Part shown: in pieces, positions 10,103-18,446 of the stretch
Position numbering within the stretch: the stretch's first letter is position 1
Layout: each line of letters begins with the position of its first letter
Assembly: GCA_021151525.1 (NCBI GenBank)
Contig: JAGKXD010000023.1
Span: forward strand, 26,470-90,469
Length of the DNA: 64,000 bases
Reading direction: 5' to 3'
Source: Cellvibrionaceae bacterium
GTDB taxonomy: Bacteria; Pseudomonadota; Gammaproteobacteria; Pseudomonadales; Cellvibrionaceae
Program-made: the position numbers and the translations under genes
Notes under the pieces: model-generated
The model's database searches: none
Seen by the model: only the letters and a program-made list of their open reading frames with translations
Told to the model about the DNA's origin: nothing

Positions 10103-10564
10103 TTGTTAAGTAAAATTTCTGCGTTTTTCGAACGTCACCTGCAACCTGCAGGTGACGCTTCATCTCCCCTTTCCCACTCGCAAAAACAATTGGCAGTTGC
10201 GGCTTTATTAATTGAAGTTGCTATGGCTGATCACGTATTTGATGAGCGTGAAATGCAATCGCTTAAAACACATCTCACGCAAAAATTTGCAATTGCTGAC
10301 GCACAACTTGCCGAATTAATTGAACTCGCTAAGGAAGAAAGTGCTGAAGCGACATCATTACATCAATTCACAACCTTAGTTCACCAACATTGCAACCAGC
10401 AAGAAAAATTCGAGCTACTAGTTTCTATGTGGGAATTGGCATTTGCTGACAATGATTTGAACAAATACGAAGAGTATGTAATTCGCAAAGTGGCTGATTT
10501 GATTTACGTGTCTCACACGGAATTTATGCGCGCAAAATCAATTGCAAAAAATAAGATCAGCTAA
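10103..10564 (+). CDS. TerB-like (tellurite-resistance fold) family protein
   Basis: A 153-residue all-helical protein. The segment LLIEVAMADHVFDEREMQSL and the later LAFADNDLNKYEEYVIRKVADL are the paired acidic helices of TerB-like domains, which may bind metal. The function of single-domain TerB proteins in Proteobacteria is unknown; no other ter genes are nearby, so tellurite resistance should not be assumed. The likely start is a TTG at 10103, 25 bases after the damaged transaldolase gene, so it may be co-transcribed with it. Confidence 0.7.
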   Translation: MLSKISAFFERHLQPAGDASSPLSHSQKQLAVAALLIEVAMADHVFDEREMQSLKTHLTQKFAIADAQLAELIELAKEESAEATSLHQFTTLVHQHCNQQEKFELLVSMWELAFADNDLNKYEEYVIRKVADLIYVSHTEFMRAKSIAKNKIS

Positions 10565-10591
10565 GAAAGGATTTTCAAGCGAGGAATTTGA

Positions 10592-11074
10592 TTAGGAGTT
10601 TTCGAGCATGTTGACTAGGTTTTTAAAGGTCTCGTGATTCTGTTCATTTAAACCCATCAGAATTTTGTGGGCTTCCAGCACTTTTTCTTTTACTTCCTGT
10701 TCGTCGCATTCAATCGCCGTTAAGGGCTTTTCTGGTTCGACTTCGACATCCAGCTTATTCACAATTTTAAAAATATCCGCAAAACCCATAGTATCCAAAA
10801 TACGCTGAATACTCGCATTAGTCGCTAAAATCACGGGAGTTATATTGCGTTTTTCTTGCGCAAGCAGGGAGATTTTTGCCATCAAGCCAAGCGTTGTGCT
10901 ATCAACAGCTTCAGCTTCAGACAAATCAAAGAGCACCGATGAAAAATTAGGTGCCGCGAGCATAGCATCAATAAACTGATCAAAAGATATACACAGAGTG
11001 AGGCGCACATCGCCAGTCATCTTAATGATGTAAACACCAGCATGATCTGCAACGAGTATCTGACCGGGACGCAT
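10592..11074 (-). CDS. rssC: Anti-anti-sigma factor (STAS domain), RssC-like
   Basis: A ~160-residue protein with a STAS domain in residues ~1-105. The phosphorylatable serine/threonine site is in SEAEAVDSTTLGLMAKIS. The start at 11074, giving MRPGQILVADHAGVYI, matches Pseudomonas RssC-like proteins; a longer upstream frame would run into the neighbouring gene. The C-terminal ~55 residues are acidic and unlike a STAS domain. STAS proteins of this type bind an anti-sigma kinase in their unphosphorylated form and are reset by a PP2C phosphatase, here encoded just upstream. The start lies one base after the rssB stop, so the two are coupled. Confidence 0.82.
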   Translation of the reverse strand: MRPGQILVADHAGVYIIKMTGDVRLTLCISFDQFIDAMLAAPNFSSVLFDLSEAEAVDSTTLGLMAKISLLAQEKRNITPVILATNASIQRILDTMGFADIFKIVNKLDVEVEPEKPLTAIECDEQEVKEKVLEAHKILMGLNEQNHETFKNLVNMLENS

Positions 11075-11075
11075 T

Positions 11076-12299
11076 TTACTTACCTCTAGCAATCGTAAGG
11101 ATGGCAATATCATCAGGCGTTTCGCCATCATCCTTAACATGTAAAGTATTGCAGATGGATTCCAAGCTGCCAGTTGATTCTGCAACTTTTTGCAATAAAA
11201 GAGCTTCCTTTTCTTGAATGGTATCAGCAGGCAATATTTCTAAAACACCATCAGAAAAACATGAAAGCGTATAGTGATCAGGTAATTGCAACTGATAAGT
11301 TTGCCAATTCACGTCTTTAAAAATTCCCACGGGTTTGCCCTGACCGGTTAAATAACGGCAATCATCCGCCGTCTTTAAAATCGGCATAGGCAAATGACCT
11401 GCAACCGCATAATTCATCATTTGAGTATGGGTATCTATCACGCCAACAAAGAAGGTCAAATGGTGATTTAAGCGAGTTTCTTTTATTTCACTATTAACGG
11501 TTTTTAATAGATGGTTGGCGCCGCTCTCAAAGGACTCTTCATCGCCAAACAACCCCTCTTCACGAACCATGCGACTGACAAGGTGCTTTAACCAAATGGT
11601 GACAAATGCGGAGGAGGAGCCGTGACCTGAGACATCAGCGAGATAAAAGGCAAGGTAGCGTTTTTTGATGTGGGCGTAGTCGATAAAGTCGCCACTAAGG
11701 AAAAGAGATGGCGCTATGTAATGGGCAACTTCGTAATGATCCTGAGTAATCAGGCGGTTGGGCATCAATCGTTTTTGAACTTGTTTGCCGGCGAGCTGAT
11801 CGCGCTCTAAGACTCGTAAACTTTCGCGTAATTCTTGGTTGGCAGCTTCTAACTGCTCTCGGTAACGCTGGTTCTCTAGAAGTAATTCGGTTCGTTCAAG
11901 CGCCTTATTAATAGCATGTACTAGCACTTCTATATCCAGCACAGGTTTTACCAGATAATCACTTGCCCCCAACCTTAACACCTGAACCACATCACTCACG
12001 CTTCCCGCACCGGAGACTATTATCACCGGCAAATCAGGCTGACTTTGCTTAACTTGCTTAAGCACCTGTAGACCGTCTACGCCGGGCATACGCAAGTCTG
12101 TAATTACCAGATCGGGAGTGTATTTTTTGATGGTTTCACATAAATGGTTAGCCTCGCCCTCTTCAAAAACCTCAAAGCCACTATCCGTCAAATAAACAGC
12201 AATACTGCGCCGAACGAGCGCGTCGTCGTCGATGATGAGTAGCTTTTTAGGTTTCTCAGCCATCTGGAAGGATTTCTCTGCTAGGTTTTCAGGGCACAT
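11076..12299 (-). CDS. rssB: Response regulator with PP2C-type (SpoIIE) phosphatase output, RssB-like
   Basis: A 407-residue protein. A receiver domain (residues ~18-135) has the acidic pair DDD near residue 24, phospho-acceptor Asp68 in ITDLRMPG and the lysine in YLVKPV. A coiled coil (~140-175) leads to a PP2C/SpoIIE phosphatase (~185-405) with the metal ligands in SGDFIDY, LADVSGHGSSSAF and FSDGVLE. The whole resembles Pseudomonas RssB, which controls a partner-switching cascade linked to RpoS. The partner STAS protein RssC is the next gene. An internal ATG at 12263 (MAEKPKKLLIIDDD) is an equally plausible start; no ribosome site decides between them. Confidence 0.85.
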   Translation of the reverse strand: MCPENLAEKSFQMAEKPKKLLIIDDDALVRRSIAVYLTDSGFEVFEEGEANHLCETIKKYTPDLVITDLRMPGVDGLQVLKQVKQSQPDLPVIIVSGAGSVSDVVQVLRLGASDYLVKPVLDIEVLVHAINKALERTELLLENQRYREQLEAANQELRESLRVLERDQLAGKQVQKRLMPNRLITQDHYEVAHYIAPSLFLSGDFIDYAHIKKRYLAFYLADVSGHGSSSAFVTIWLKHLVSRMVREEGLFGDEESFESGANHLLKTVNSEIKETRLNHHLTFFVGVIDTHTQMMNYAVAGHLPMPILKTADDCRYLTGQGKPVGIFKDVNWQTYQLQLPDHYTLSCFSDGVLEILPADTIQEKEALLLQKVAESTGSLESICNTLHVKDDGETPDDIAILTIARGK

Positions 12300-12553
12300 T
12301 TAAGAAGGCGCACAACACTACTCTTTCAGCTCTTTTACCGCAAGCAATTCATGCCAGTATTTATATTAAGTGCGCCTAGTTTACCCTAGCTGAACAATGT
12401 GTGTAGAAACTGCCACTCAACTAGAACAACCTCAAAGATAAGTCAGTCGCTAGCTGGATTTTTTCTTGTCTGTGCTACACTCAGTGAGTGCTGTTGAATA
12501 GCCTACCGCGACGCATTCCCGCAGATATATAACAAGCGATAAGAGGACAGAAT
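12300..12553. other. Divergent intergenic region between rssB and the PilZ gene
   Basis: About 250 bases expected to carry both promoters. A ribosome binding site AGAGGA precedes the PilZ ATG by seven bases. No operator was recognised. Confidence 0.4.
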
Positions 12554-12862
12554 ATGAGCTCTATAGATAAAGGCTTTAGTGAAAAACGTGACTTTATCCG
12601 CATGAAAATCAGCGCGCCTTTAAGCGCTAAGCTCTCTCATGATGAGGGTGTTATCGAGGGGTTATGCCGCGATTTGAGTGGCGGCGGTATGCAAGTAGAG
12701 ACGAAAACACAGATTCCGGCAGGGACTGAACTGGTTGTGGAAATATCTTCTGATCACGGCCACAACCCCACCCTGCATGCTAAAGCCAAAGTTGCGCGCT
12801 GCAGTAGCGATGGCGATGCAGGCTTTGTTTTAGGCCTAGAAATTGTAGAAATAATCCGTTAA
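12554..12862 (+). CDS. PilZ domain protein
   Basis: A 102-residue stand-alone PilZ domain, which in this family binds cyclic di-GMP. Both ligand motifs are visible: an RxxxR-like stretch (KRDFIRMKIS, with the first arginine partly replaced) and DLSGGGMQVE, the D/NxSxxG motif. In Pseudomonas a PilZ gene sits between rssB and vacJ/mlaA, as here. It lies on the opposite strand to both neighbours. It may link c-di-GMP to surface behaviour, but no partner is evident. Confidence 0.85.
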   Translation: MSSIDKGFSEKRDFIRMKISAPLSAKLSHDEGVIEGLCRDLSGGGMQVETKTQIPAGTELVVEISSDHGHNPTLHAKAKVARCSSDGDAGFVLGLEIVEIIR

Positions 12863-12883
12863 TTCATTTATTCGAGGCTCGGG

Positions 12884-13660
12884 TTACAAGCCCGAGTCTT
12901 CTGAAGGCTCATCCTCACCAAAGCTGTCTTCTACCTTACCGTTGTTGATAAGGAAGTTACGACGCTGCAAGTAAGCTTCACGAATGAACACATACTTATC
13001 TCCCGAAATACTCTTTTCCAACGGCATCAGGTTTGCACGTGTACTTAATATAGACGCTGCTCGCACGGTGTTTTTAGTTGGAATATGGTCGATATAGGTT
13101 TTAGGGTCTGAGTACCAGTCAACCGGAACCGCCGACGTATCCCGTAAGTCGCTTGGCCCCAAGAGCGGTAACACCATATAAGGGCCTGAGCTGACTCCCC
13201 ACACAGCCAAGGTTTGGCCAAAATCTTCATGATCCGTTTGCTTCAAATTCATGTACTGGGCAACATCCAAAATACCCGCCAAACCTAGCGTTGAGTTGAC
13301 TAGCAAGCGACCTGTATCGTGAGCAGCGCCACGGAAATTACCTTGCAACACGCCATTTAATGCACTGGGAATTTCCATAATATTAGATAACGCATTATCA
13401 ACACCGCGACGAAAAAATCCCGGGGTAATACGTACATAAGCTTTGGCTAAGGGCTTTAGAAAATACCTATCCGCACCTTCGTTAAAGCTGAACATCGAGC
13501 GGTTAAACTTTTCCCAAGGATCGTTCGGCGATTTCACCATGGTGGCAGGAGAATCTACAACAGGAACATCCCCTTGAGATTGCTCTGCTAAAGCTGAATT
13601 TACAAGCAATGAGAGAGATAAAACCGACGCGCTAAGCAGAGAAGTTTTCATGGTATTCAT
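12884..13660 (-). CDS. mlaA: MlaA/VacJ family outer-membrane lipid-asymmetry protein
   Basis: A ~258-residue protein of the MlaA family, which sits in the outer membrane and removes misplaced phospholipids from the outer leaflet to MlaC. The family signature DPWEKFNRSMFSFNEG is followed by NIMEIPSALNGVLQGNF, DFGQTLAVWGVSSGPYMVLP and LLGPSDLRDT. The start at 13660 (MNTMKTSLL) gives a normal signal peptide; the longer frame adds an unlikely second hydrophobic stretch. Unlike E. coli MlaA, the signal peptide ends VNSALAEQ with no lipobox cysteine, so it is probably cut by signal peptidase I. The mlaBCDEF transporter genes are elsewhere. Confidence 0.9.
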   Translation of the reverse strand: MNTMKTSLLSASVLSLSLLVNSALAEQSQGDVPVVDSPATMVKSPNDPWEKFNRSMFSFNEGADRYFLKPLAKAYVRITPGFFRRGVDNALSNIMEIPSALNGVLQGNFRGAAHDTGRLLVNSTLGLAGILDVAQYMNLKQTDHEDFGQTLAVWGVSSGPYMVLPLLGPSDLRDTSAVPVDWYSDPKTYIDHIPTKNTVRAASILSTRANLMPLEKSISGDKYVFIREAYLQRRNFLINNGKVEDSFGEDEPSEDSGL

Positions 13661-13795
13661 TGATTCGCCAGATACAGAGTGAACAAACAGAAAGGTGAAG
13701 CGTAGCAGTATCACAAAAAGGGGCGCCACTTTACCCAAAGTCTTTAGCCCCAACAACCTATAAGGAATCTCAAAGGTATTATCGGTAAAGTGAAA

Positions 13796-13820
13796 TAAAA
13801 AATGGCCAGCGCGGCCATTA
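13796..13820 (-). terminator. Terminator after the small secreted protein gene
   Basis: AATGGCC and GGCCATT form a 7-bp stem with a 5-base loop; on the minus strand it is followed by a T-rich run (TTTTTTATTTC). It lies downstream of the gene ending at 13904. Confidence 0.8.
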
Positions 13821-13903
13821 TAAAAGTATGGTGCTAGACCATAAGTGACAATTGTAACTGAAGGACAATGTAACCAATCAGCACTTACGCTTTAAAGACT
13901 GCT

Positions 13904-14356
13904 CTACAGACAATGGTAGATAAGTTCAAGTTTCATAGCTTTACTATTTATTACCGGCAAATAGCGCTCGCCTTCCACTACAAATCCTTTAGTGCATTCT
14001 TGCGCCAAATTTTCCAGCGCGTTTAATTTAACCAGCTGTAGTTGTTGTGCTGATGCGAACTCGCCGGTTTTTTGCGCTTCATTTTTATCGGTTGTTTTTT
14101 GGCTTTTATCCGCCGCAGGTCGCGGCTCAACGGCTTTGGTATCACGCGACGGCTCATCTTCATTCGCTTCTTTATTTTTGCCCGCTAAAGCACGATGTAA
14201 GACACCGTTCAAACCTTTATCCGAATAATCACAATTTTTATAGAGATTGTGATTTTGGGCTTCGGCTGCATCTACTGCTGCTGGACACTCTTCGTCACCT
14301 GCATATACACAATGGGCGAGCACCAAAAGCATAAAAGTGGTTAGGATTTTATTCAT
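13904..14356 (-). CDS. Small secreted protein of unknown function
   Basis: A 150-residue protein with a signal peptide (cleavage near VYAGDEE, about residue 19). Four cysteines lie in the mature part: two near the N-terminus (EECPAA, KNCDYS) and two near the C-terminus (QECTKGF, IYHCL), suggesting two disulfides. The middle, residues ~55-100, is a low-complexity charged linker rich in Lys, Glu and Asp. I do not recognise a family. Likely periplasmic. It is transcribed as a single gene with its own terminator. Confidence 0.6.
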   Translation of the reverse strand: MNKILTTFMLLVLAHCVYAGDEECPAAVDAAEAQNHNLYKNCDYSDKGLNGVLHRALAGKNKEANEDEPSRDTKAVEPRPAADKSQKTTDKNEAQKTGEFASAQQLQLVKLNALENLAQECTKGFVVEGERYLPVINSKAMKLELIYHCL

Positions 14357-14398
14357 GATTTTCTCTGCAGTGAAATTTCCGAGTTAAAATTGCGGCAA

Positions 14399-14425
14399 TA
14401 AAAAAGGGTGCCGGAGCACCCTCTT
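14399..14425 (-). terminator. Terminator of the porin gene
   Basis: AGGGTGC-CGGA-GCACCCT stem followed on the minus strand by seven T. It lies about 20 bases after the porin stop. Confidence 0.9.
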
Positions 14426-14441
14426 TCAAACTAGCAGCCGA

Positions 14442-15515
14442 TTAGAAATTGAATTCTATACCGCCGCCGATGTAAGTGTCATCGCGCTTGGTAAAGCCTG
14501 TTACCGCTTTATCATCCTCGTTCTTGGTGTAATAACCCAAGAGAGTAGCGTTTTTAGACAATTTGTAGTCCACACCCAAGCTGGTAGTTTTTGACTCAAC
14601 AGTAGCACCCATCATGTTTGATTGACCGTATTGCGCTTTCAAAGCCCACTTTGGATCAACTTCCCATTTAGCTGACAACAAATAGCCGTTGTCATCAATT
14701 TTGCTAGTGCCGGTCTTACCATTGTTGTAAGTTTCGTACAAAGCACCCAAAGTAACTGGACCAACCACGAAGCGACCTACAGCACGAACAACGTCAGTAT
14801 CATCAGCAGCGGCAGCGCCAGTAATGGTTGAGCTAATTACAGCCTTGTTGTTGGAGTTCAATACGTTATGGTCGTTTGCCAAAGCGAGGTAAATGGTTTT
14901 GGTGTTATACACGATAGAAGCAGAATAACCGTTTACTGTGCCTGGCAAATCAACTTCGCTGTTGATGTAAGCAAAGTTACCAGTGATGTGGTTGTATTCG
15001 TTGGTAGAGTATTGCACTACGTTCTTAGCGCGAGTTTCACCCTGAATAACAGCCTGCATATCACCGATCAAATCGTTAAACAAATCGATTTTTTCTTGAG
15101 CAAGCTTTAGTGGAGTGTCAAACATACCGAACTTAACAACGCCGAAGTTGCTTTGCAAACCAACGAAAATGTTACGTTGAGAAAAAGTTTGGCCACTTAC
15201 AGAACAGGTGGTTTTTGTAGTAGCGGCTGGAGTAGTAGTGGTAGAAGTAGCAGTACAGGTTTGGCTGATTGAACCGTCATCCACTTTAGTTTGGTATTCG
15301 AACTGATAGATAACTTTAGTATCGTCAGTTGCTGACTCAGAACCTTTCAAGCCGATACGTGAAGCGTTGTTGACCAACTCAGTGTACTGCTGATCAGCAA
15401 CACCCAAATCAGAGTTTTGCCAAGTAACAAATGCTTTACCGTAAACAGTTACATCTGCAAATGCAGAAGCAGGTACAAGCGAAGCAATCATTAAAGGAAG
15501 TAGCGCTTTTTTCAT
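14442..15515 (-). CDS. Outer-membrane porin (Gram-negative general porin family)
   Basis: A ~357-residue beta-barrel porin. The signal peptide MKKALLPLMIASLVPASAFA sets the start at 15515; upstream residues in the frame are not needed. The mature protein opens DVTVYGKAFVTWQN and closes with the terminal phenylalanine strand GGGIEFNF, both marks of trimeric porins. Gly-Ser-rich and short alternating strands fill the rest. Two cysteines lie in an inserted Thr-rich loop (residues ~90-115, TATSTTTTPAATTKT), possibly the pore-restricting or an exposed loop. The substrate cannot be told from sequence. Confidence 0.88.
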   Translation of the reverse strand: MKKALLPLMIASLVPASAFADVTVYGKAFVTWQNSDLGVADQQYTELVNNASRIGLKGSESATDDTKVIYQFEYQTKVDDGSISQTCTATSTTTTPAATTKTTCSVSGQTFSQRNIFVGLQSNFGVVKFGMFDTPLKLAQEKIDLFNDLIGDMQAVIQGETRAKNVVQYSTNEYNHITGNFAYINSEVDLPGTVNGYSASIVYNTKTIYLALANDHNVLNSNNKAVISSTITGAAAADDTDVVRAVGRFVVGPVTLGALYETYNNGKTGTSKIDDNGYLLSAKWEVDPKWALKAQYGQSNMMGATVESKTTSLGVDYKLSKNATLLGYYTKNEDDKAVTGFTKRDDTYIGGGIEFNF

Positions 15516-15968
15516 GAGGTTGTCCCCTAGGTTTTTAATAGATATGGTCATAACGTAAACTACTGACGCGACGCCTAAGCATTTGTAGCGTTCTGGCGCG
15601 CATTATGTTGTGACTATATTGCAGTTGTATTACAGACTAGATGAGGGAGCGATTTTCGCAACAAAAAGGTAATAATTGAAGGTTTATATTTCGCTATAAA
15701 GATCAATTCTATCTATCGCGAATAGGACTCAAAGGATAAGAATTGAACTGTTCTCGTCAATGCACATCAAACCCGCTACGGTGTTTTCTTATCTTAAGCG
15801 CCATCAGCAATAATACTCCGCAAAAAATTTTGCATTAATTCACATTTTTTGTTTTGTTCGTTGTAACAAATGGAAGTGCTCTGCATCTACTATAAGAGTT
15901 GAGGTAAAGCGTTTCTATTCCCTCAACCAATTACGACTAAACAAACCTATGAATGGAGATTTATTGCA
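15516..15968. other. Divergent intergenic region between porin and bufferin operon
   Basis: A 453-base AT-rich region without a gene. It must hold the porin promoter and the bufferin promoter (see 15862-15896). Confidence 0.5.
15862..15896 (+). promoter_or_regulatory. Candidate promoter of the bufferin operon
   Basis: TGTAAC (15862-15867), a 16-base spacer and CATCTA (15884-15889) resemble an ECF-type -35/-10 pair; TATAAG (15891-15896) could instead be a sigma-70 -10. Some bufferin operons are controlled by ECF sigma factors, but the choice here is inference. Confidence 0.35.
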
Positions 15969-16232
15969 ATGAAAAAAATGACTACTTCTGCTCTTGTGTT
16001 GGCAACAGCAACCTTATTCTCAGCTGGCTTGGCATTCGCCGACGAAAAACCTGCTGCTAGTGAAGGCGCAGTTAAATGCAGTGGCGTAAATGCATGTAAA
16101 GGACACTCAGCTTGCAAAACTGCAACCAATGCGTGCAAAGGCCAAAATAGCTGCAAAGGCAAAGGCTTCTCTGAGATGACAGCCAAAGAATGTGCCGCAA
16201 AAGGCGGTAAAGAAATGAAAGACGAGAAATAA
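15969..16232 (+). CDS. bufA2: Bufferin-type RiPP precursor (BufA2-like), cysteine-rich periplasmic metallophore
   Basis: An 87-residue protein: signal peptide to about residue 24 (AGLAFA), then a mature part with six cysteines. Five sit in a repeating pattern, KCSGVNACKGHSAC followed by NACKGQNSCKGKGF (spacings 5, 5, 6 and 5 residues), and the sixth in AKECAAKGG. This matches long RiPP precursors of the bufferin type, whose cysteines are converted by an MNIO enzyme to heterocycles that bind copper in the periplasm. The signal peptide is unusual for RiPPs but typical of bufferins. The next genes encode the MNIO enzyme, DoxX and BufC, which supports the call. A terminator hairpin follows. Confidence 0.82.
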   Translation: MKKMTTSALVLATATLFSAGLAFADEKPAASEGAVKCSGVNACKGHSACKTATNACKGQNSCKGKGFSEMTAKECAAKGGKEMKDEK

Positions 16233-16246
16233 TCCAGCCAATAATA

Positions 16247-16283
16247 AAAGGCTGCGCTCTCAAATTGAGTCGCAGCCTTTTTC
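16247..16283 (+). terminator. Intra-operon terminator/attenuator between precursor and enzyme genes
   Basis: AAAGGCTGCG pairs perfectly with CGCAGCCTTT over 10 bp, with CTC/GAG pairing inside the loop, then TTTTT. It lies between bufA and bufB, 36 bases before the bufB start. Partial read-through would give more precursor than enzyme. Confidence 0.85.
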
Positions 16284-16318
16284 AATCAAAATTTTAGCAT
16301 TTAATTTCGGCAACGCAC

Positions 16319-17182
16319 ATGAGCTATCACCGTCAATTACAGCCACACTTGGGTTTTGGACTCGGATTACGTAGCGAGCACTATAGTGACTTGCTTGAAG
16401 GAAGACACAATATTGATTGGCTAGAAATTCTCAGCGAAAATTATATGGTTGCAGGCGGCAAGCCGCTTTATTATCTCGATAAAATTTGCGAACGCTACCC
16501 TGTTGTAATGCATGGAGTATCCCTATCTATTGGCAGTGTGGATCCGCTTAATCAAGAGTATTTATCCAGCTTAAAAAAACTTGCACAACGCGTAAAACCA
16601 AAATGGATTTCAGATCACTTATGTTGGACGGGTACTCAAGGCATTAATCTGCACGACTTAATGCCGCTTCCGTATACTGAAGAAGCACTTAAACACTTAA
16701 TCGCGCGAATCACCCAAGTACAAGAATTTCTTGGGCAACGAATTTTATTGGAAAATGTTTCCAGCTATTTAACCTACCAACATTCAACTATCGCCGAGTG
16801 GGAATTCTTAAGCGCAGTTGCACAACAAGCTGACTGTCTGATTTTGCTCGACATCAACAATATTCATGTAAGTGCGCACAACCACGGCTTTGATCCACTC
16901 ACTTATTTATCTGCTATGCCTGCGGAACGCATTCAACAAATTCATCTCGCAGGCCATTTAAACAAGGGGGATTACAGCATAGATACACATGATCATGAAA
17001 TTATCGATTCTGTTTGGAATCTCTACGCAGAAAGCGTTCGCCGGTTCGGCCATATCAGTACCATGATTGAACGCGATGATGATATTCCCCCGCTCAACAC
17101 ACTGTTAATCGAACTTCAAAAGGCTCGCGATATTTCTGCAGCCGTTTTATCCGAACAACACATGACATCAAACCAATATTAG
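16319..17182 (+). CDS. bufB: MNIO-family RiPP maturation enzyme BufB (DUF692)
   Basis: A 287-residue multinuclear non-heme iron oxidase (DUF692). The TIM-barrel metal ligands are visible in [47 protein letters not shown] and DTHDHE, followed by [10 protein letters not shown]. In bufferin systems this enzyme, with BufC, modifies cysteines of the precursor in the cytoplasm before export. The length is normal. The ATG at 16319 follows the terminator hairpin without a strong ribosome site. It leads the bufB-doxX-bufC set. Confidence 0.93.
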   Translation: MSYHRQLQPHLGFGLGLRSEHYSDLLEGRHNIDWLEILSENYMVAGGKPLYYLDKICERYPVVMHGVSLSIGSVDPLNQEYLSSLKKLAQRVKPKWISDHLCWTGTQGINLHDLMPLPYTEEALKHLIARITQVQEFLGQRILLENVSSYLTYQHSTIAEWEFLSAVAQQADCLILLDINNIHVSAHNHGFDPLTYLSAMPAERIQQIHLAGHLNKGDYSIDTHDHEIIDSVWNLYAESVRRFGHISTMIERDDDIPPLNTLLIELQKARDISAAVLSEQHMTSNQY

Positions 17183-17200
17183 GACAAATAAGGAACCATC

Positions 17201-17653
17201 ATGACTAGCATTGCCAAATCATTTATTAATATTACACTGCGCTGGCCCGAAAAAATTGCCTCTTATATTCAATGGCTTGGCCCTCTTGTTGCACGCTTAA
17301 TAGTAGGTGAAATATTTGCGGTAAGTGGCTGGGGGAAATTACAAAATCTGGATGCTATTACCGAAAACTTTATTAGCTGGGGAATTCCTTTTCCGCACAT
17401 ACTTACGCCTTTCACTGCCGGCGCTGAATTTTTGTGCGGAATATTTATCGCCTTAGGATTATTTACACGGATTAGCGGTGGCATTCTCGGTGTCATCATG
17501 ATTGTCGCCATAAAAAGCGCTCTTTGGGAACAAGTCGATTCACTCGATACCTTATTGGGCTTCTCCGAAACAGCATACCTCGCTATTTTCTTTTGGCTAG
17601 CAATTGCAGGGGCAGGCAAAGCATCTATCGATTATTTGTTGACACGTAAATGA
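17201..17653 (+). CDS. DoxX family membrane protein
   Basis: A 150-residue inner-membrane protein with four hydrophobic helices and the DoxX signature near the start of the first (VARLIVGEIFAVSGWGKL) and second (FTAGAEFLCGIFIALGLFTR). DoxX proteins are common in bufferin and related MNIO operons, where their role is unsettled; a redox or thiol-homeostasis role is proposed for the family. It lies 18 bases after bufB and one base before bufC. Confidence 0.88.
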   Translation: MTSIAKSFINITLRWPEKIASYIQWLGPLVARLIVGEIFAVSGWGKLQNLDAITENFISWGIPFPHILTPFTAGAEFLCGIFIALGLFTRISGGILGVIMIVAIKSALWEQVDSLDTLLGFSETAYLAIFFWLAIAGAGKASIDYLLTRK

Positions 17654-17654
17654 T

Positions 17655-18446
17655 ATGACTACACAAAAAAGTTTGGCAGAGTTACAAAATGCATTGCAAG
17701 ATTTTTTGCTAGACAAGCGGCAAGATGCAAGCGATTTAACCTTGGAGACACCCGCATTCTCACGCAAGGAACGTTTACATATTTATCACCAGGCTTATCG
17801 CTTGCGTCTCTTGGATGCATTGCGCAATGACTATCCTGCATTGGAAGCATTTATTGGCGAAGATAATTTTGTTGTCTTGACCAATGATTTTATTGCGGCT
17901 AATCCTTCTCAGCACCCCTCCTTACGCTGGCTGGGAGAAAAGTTGCCTCAGTTTATCCGAGAGCATTCAACATGGAACTCGCAAGTTGCCGCAATCGAAC
18001 TCGCGGAATTTGAATGGGCGCAAGTAATGGCTTTCGATGCTGCCGATATTCAATGTGCAACCCTAAGCGATGCACGAGCTTTAGCACCAGAACAATGGAT
18101 GAATATGGGAATTCAATTTCATCCATCGGTACAGTCTTTGAATTTTTATACAAATGCACCGCAGGTGTGGAATAAATTGATCAAAGACAATGAAGTGATA
18201 ACTGCCGAACTCTACCCACATGCTAATACGTGGCTAGTGTGGCGAGACGAATTGCAAGTTGTTTATCGCCCACTGGAAAAGCCTGAAGCTTGGGCCTTAA
18301 ATGCTTTCGCACATCAACAAAAATTCGCCGATATTTGCGCAGGTTTATGTGAGTGGTATCCTGAAACACAAGTCCCCATGCAAGCCGCACAATATTTACA
18401 ACACTGGCTTAACGCTGGATTAGTAATAGCAATACTTTCTGATTAA
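17655..18446 (+). CDS. bufC: BufC/HvfC-type RiPP recognition partner (DUF2063)
   Basis: A 263-residue protein. The N-terminal ~100 residues are the DUF2063 domain (FLLDKRQ, then RLHIYHQAYRLRLLDALRNDYPALEAFIGEDNF, quoted here in parts), and the rest is the variable C-terminal domain of such partners. BufC binds the precursor leader and presents it to BufB. The ATG at 17655 is one base after the doxX stop, so coupling is likely. The 3' end overlaps the convergent hrpA stop by four bases. There is no transmembrane segment. Confidence 0.88.
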   Translation: MTTQKSLAELQNALQDFLLDKRQDASDLTLETPAFSRKERLHIYHQAYRLRLLDALRNDYPALEAFIGEDNFVVLTNDFIAANPSQHPSLRWLGEKLPQFIREHSTWNSQVAAIELAEFEWAQVMAFDAADIQCATLSDARALAPEQWMNMGIQFHPSVQSLNFYTNAPQVWNKLIKDNEVITAELYPHANTWLVWRDELQVVYRPLEKPEAWALNAFAHQQKFADICAGLCEWYPETQVPMQAAQYLQHWLNAGLVIAILSD

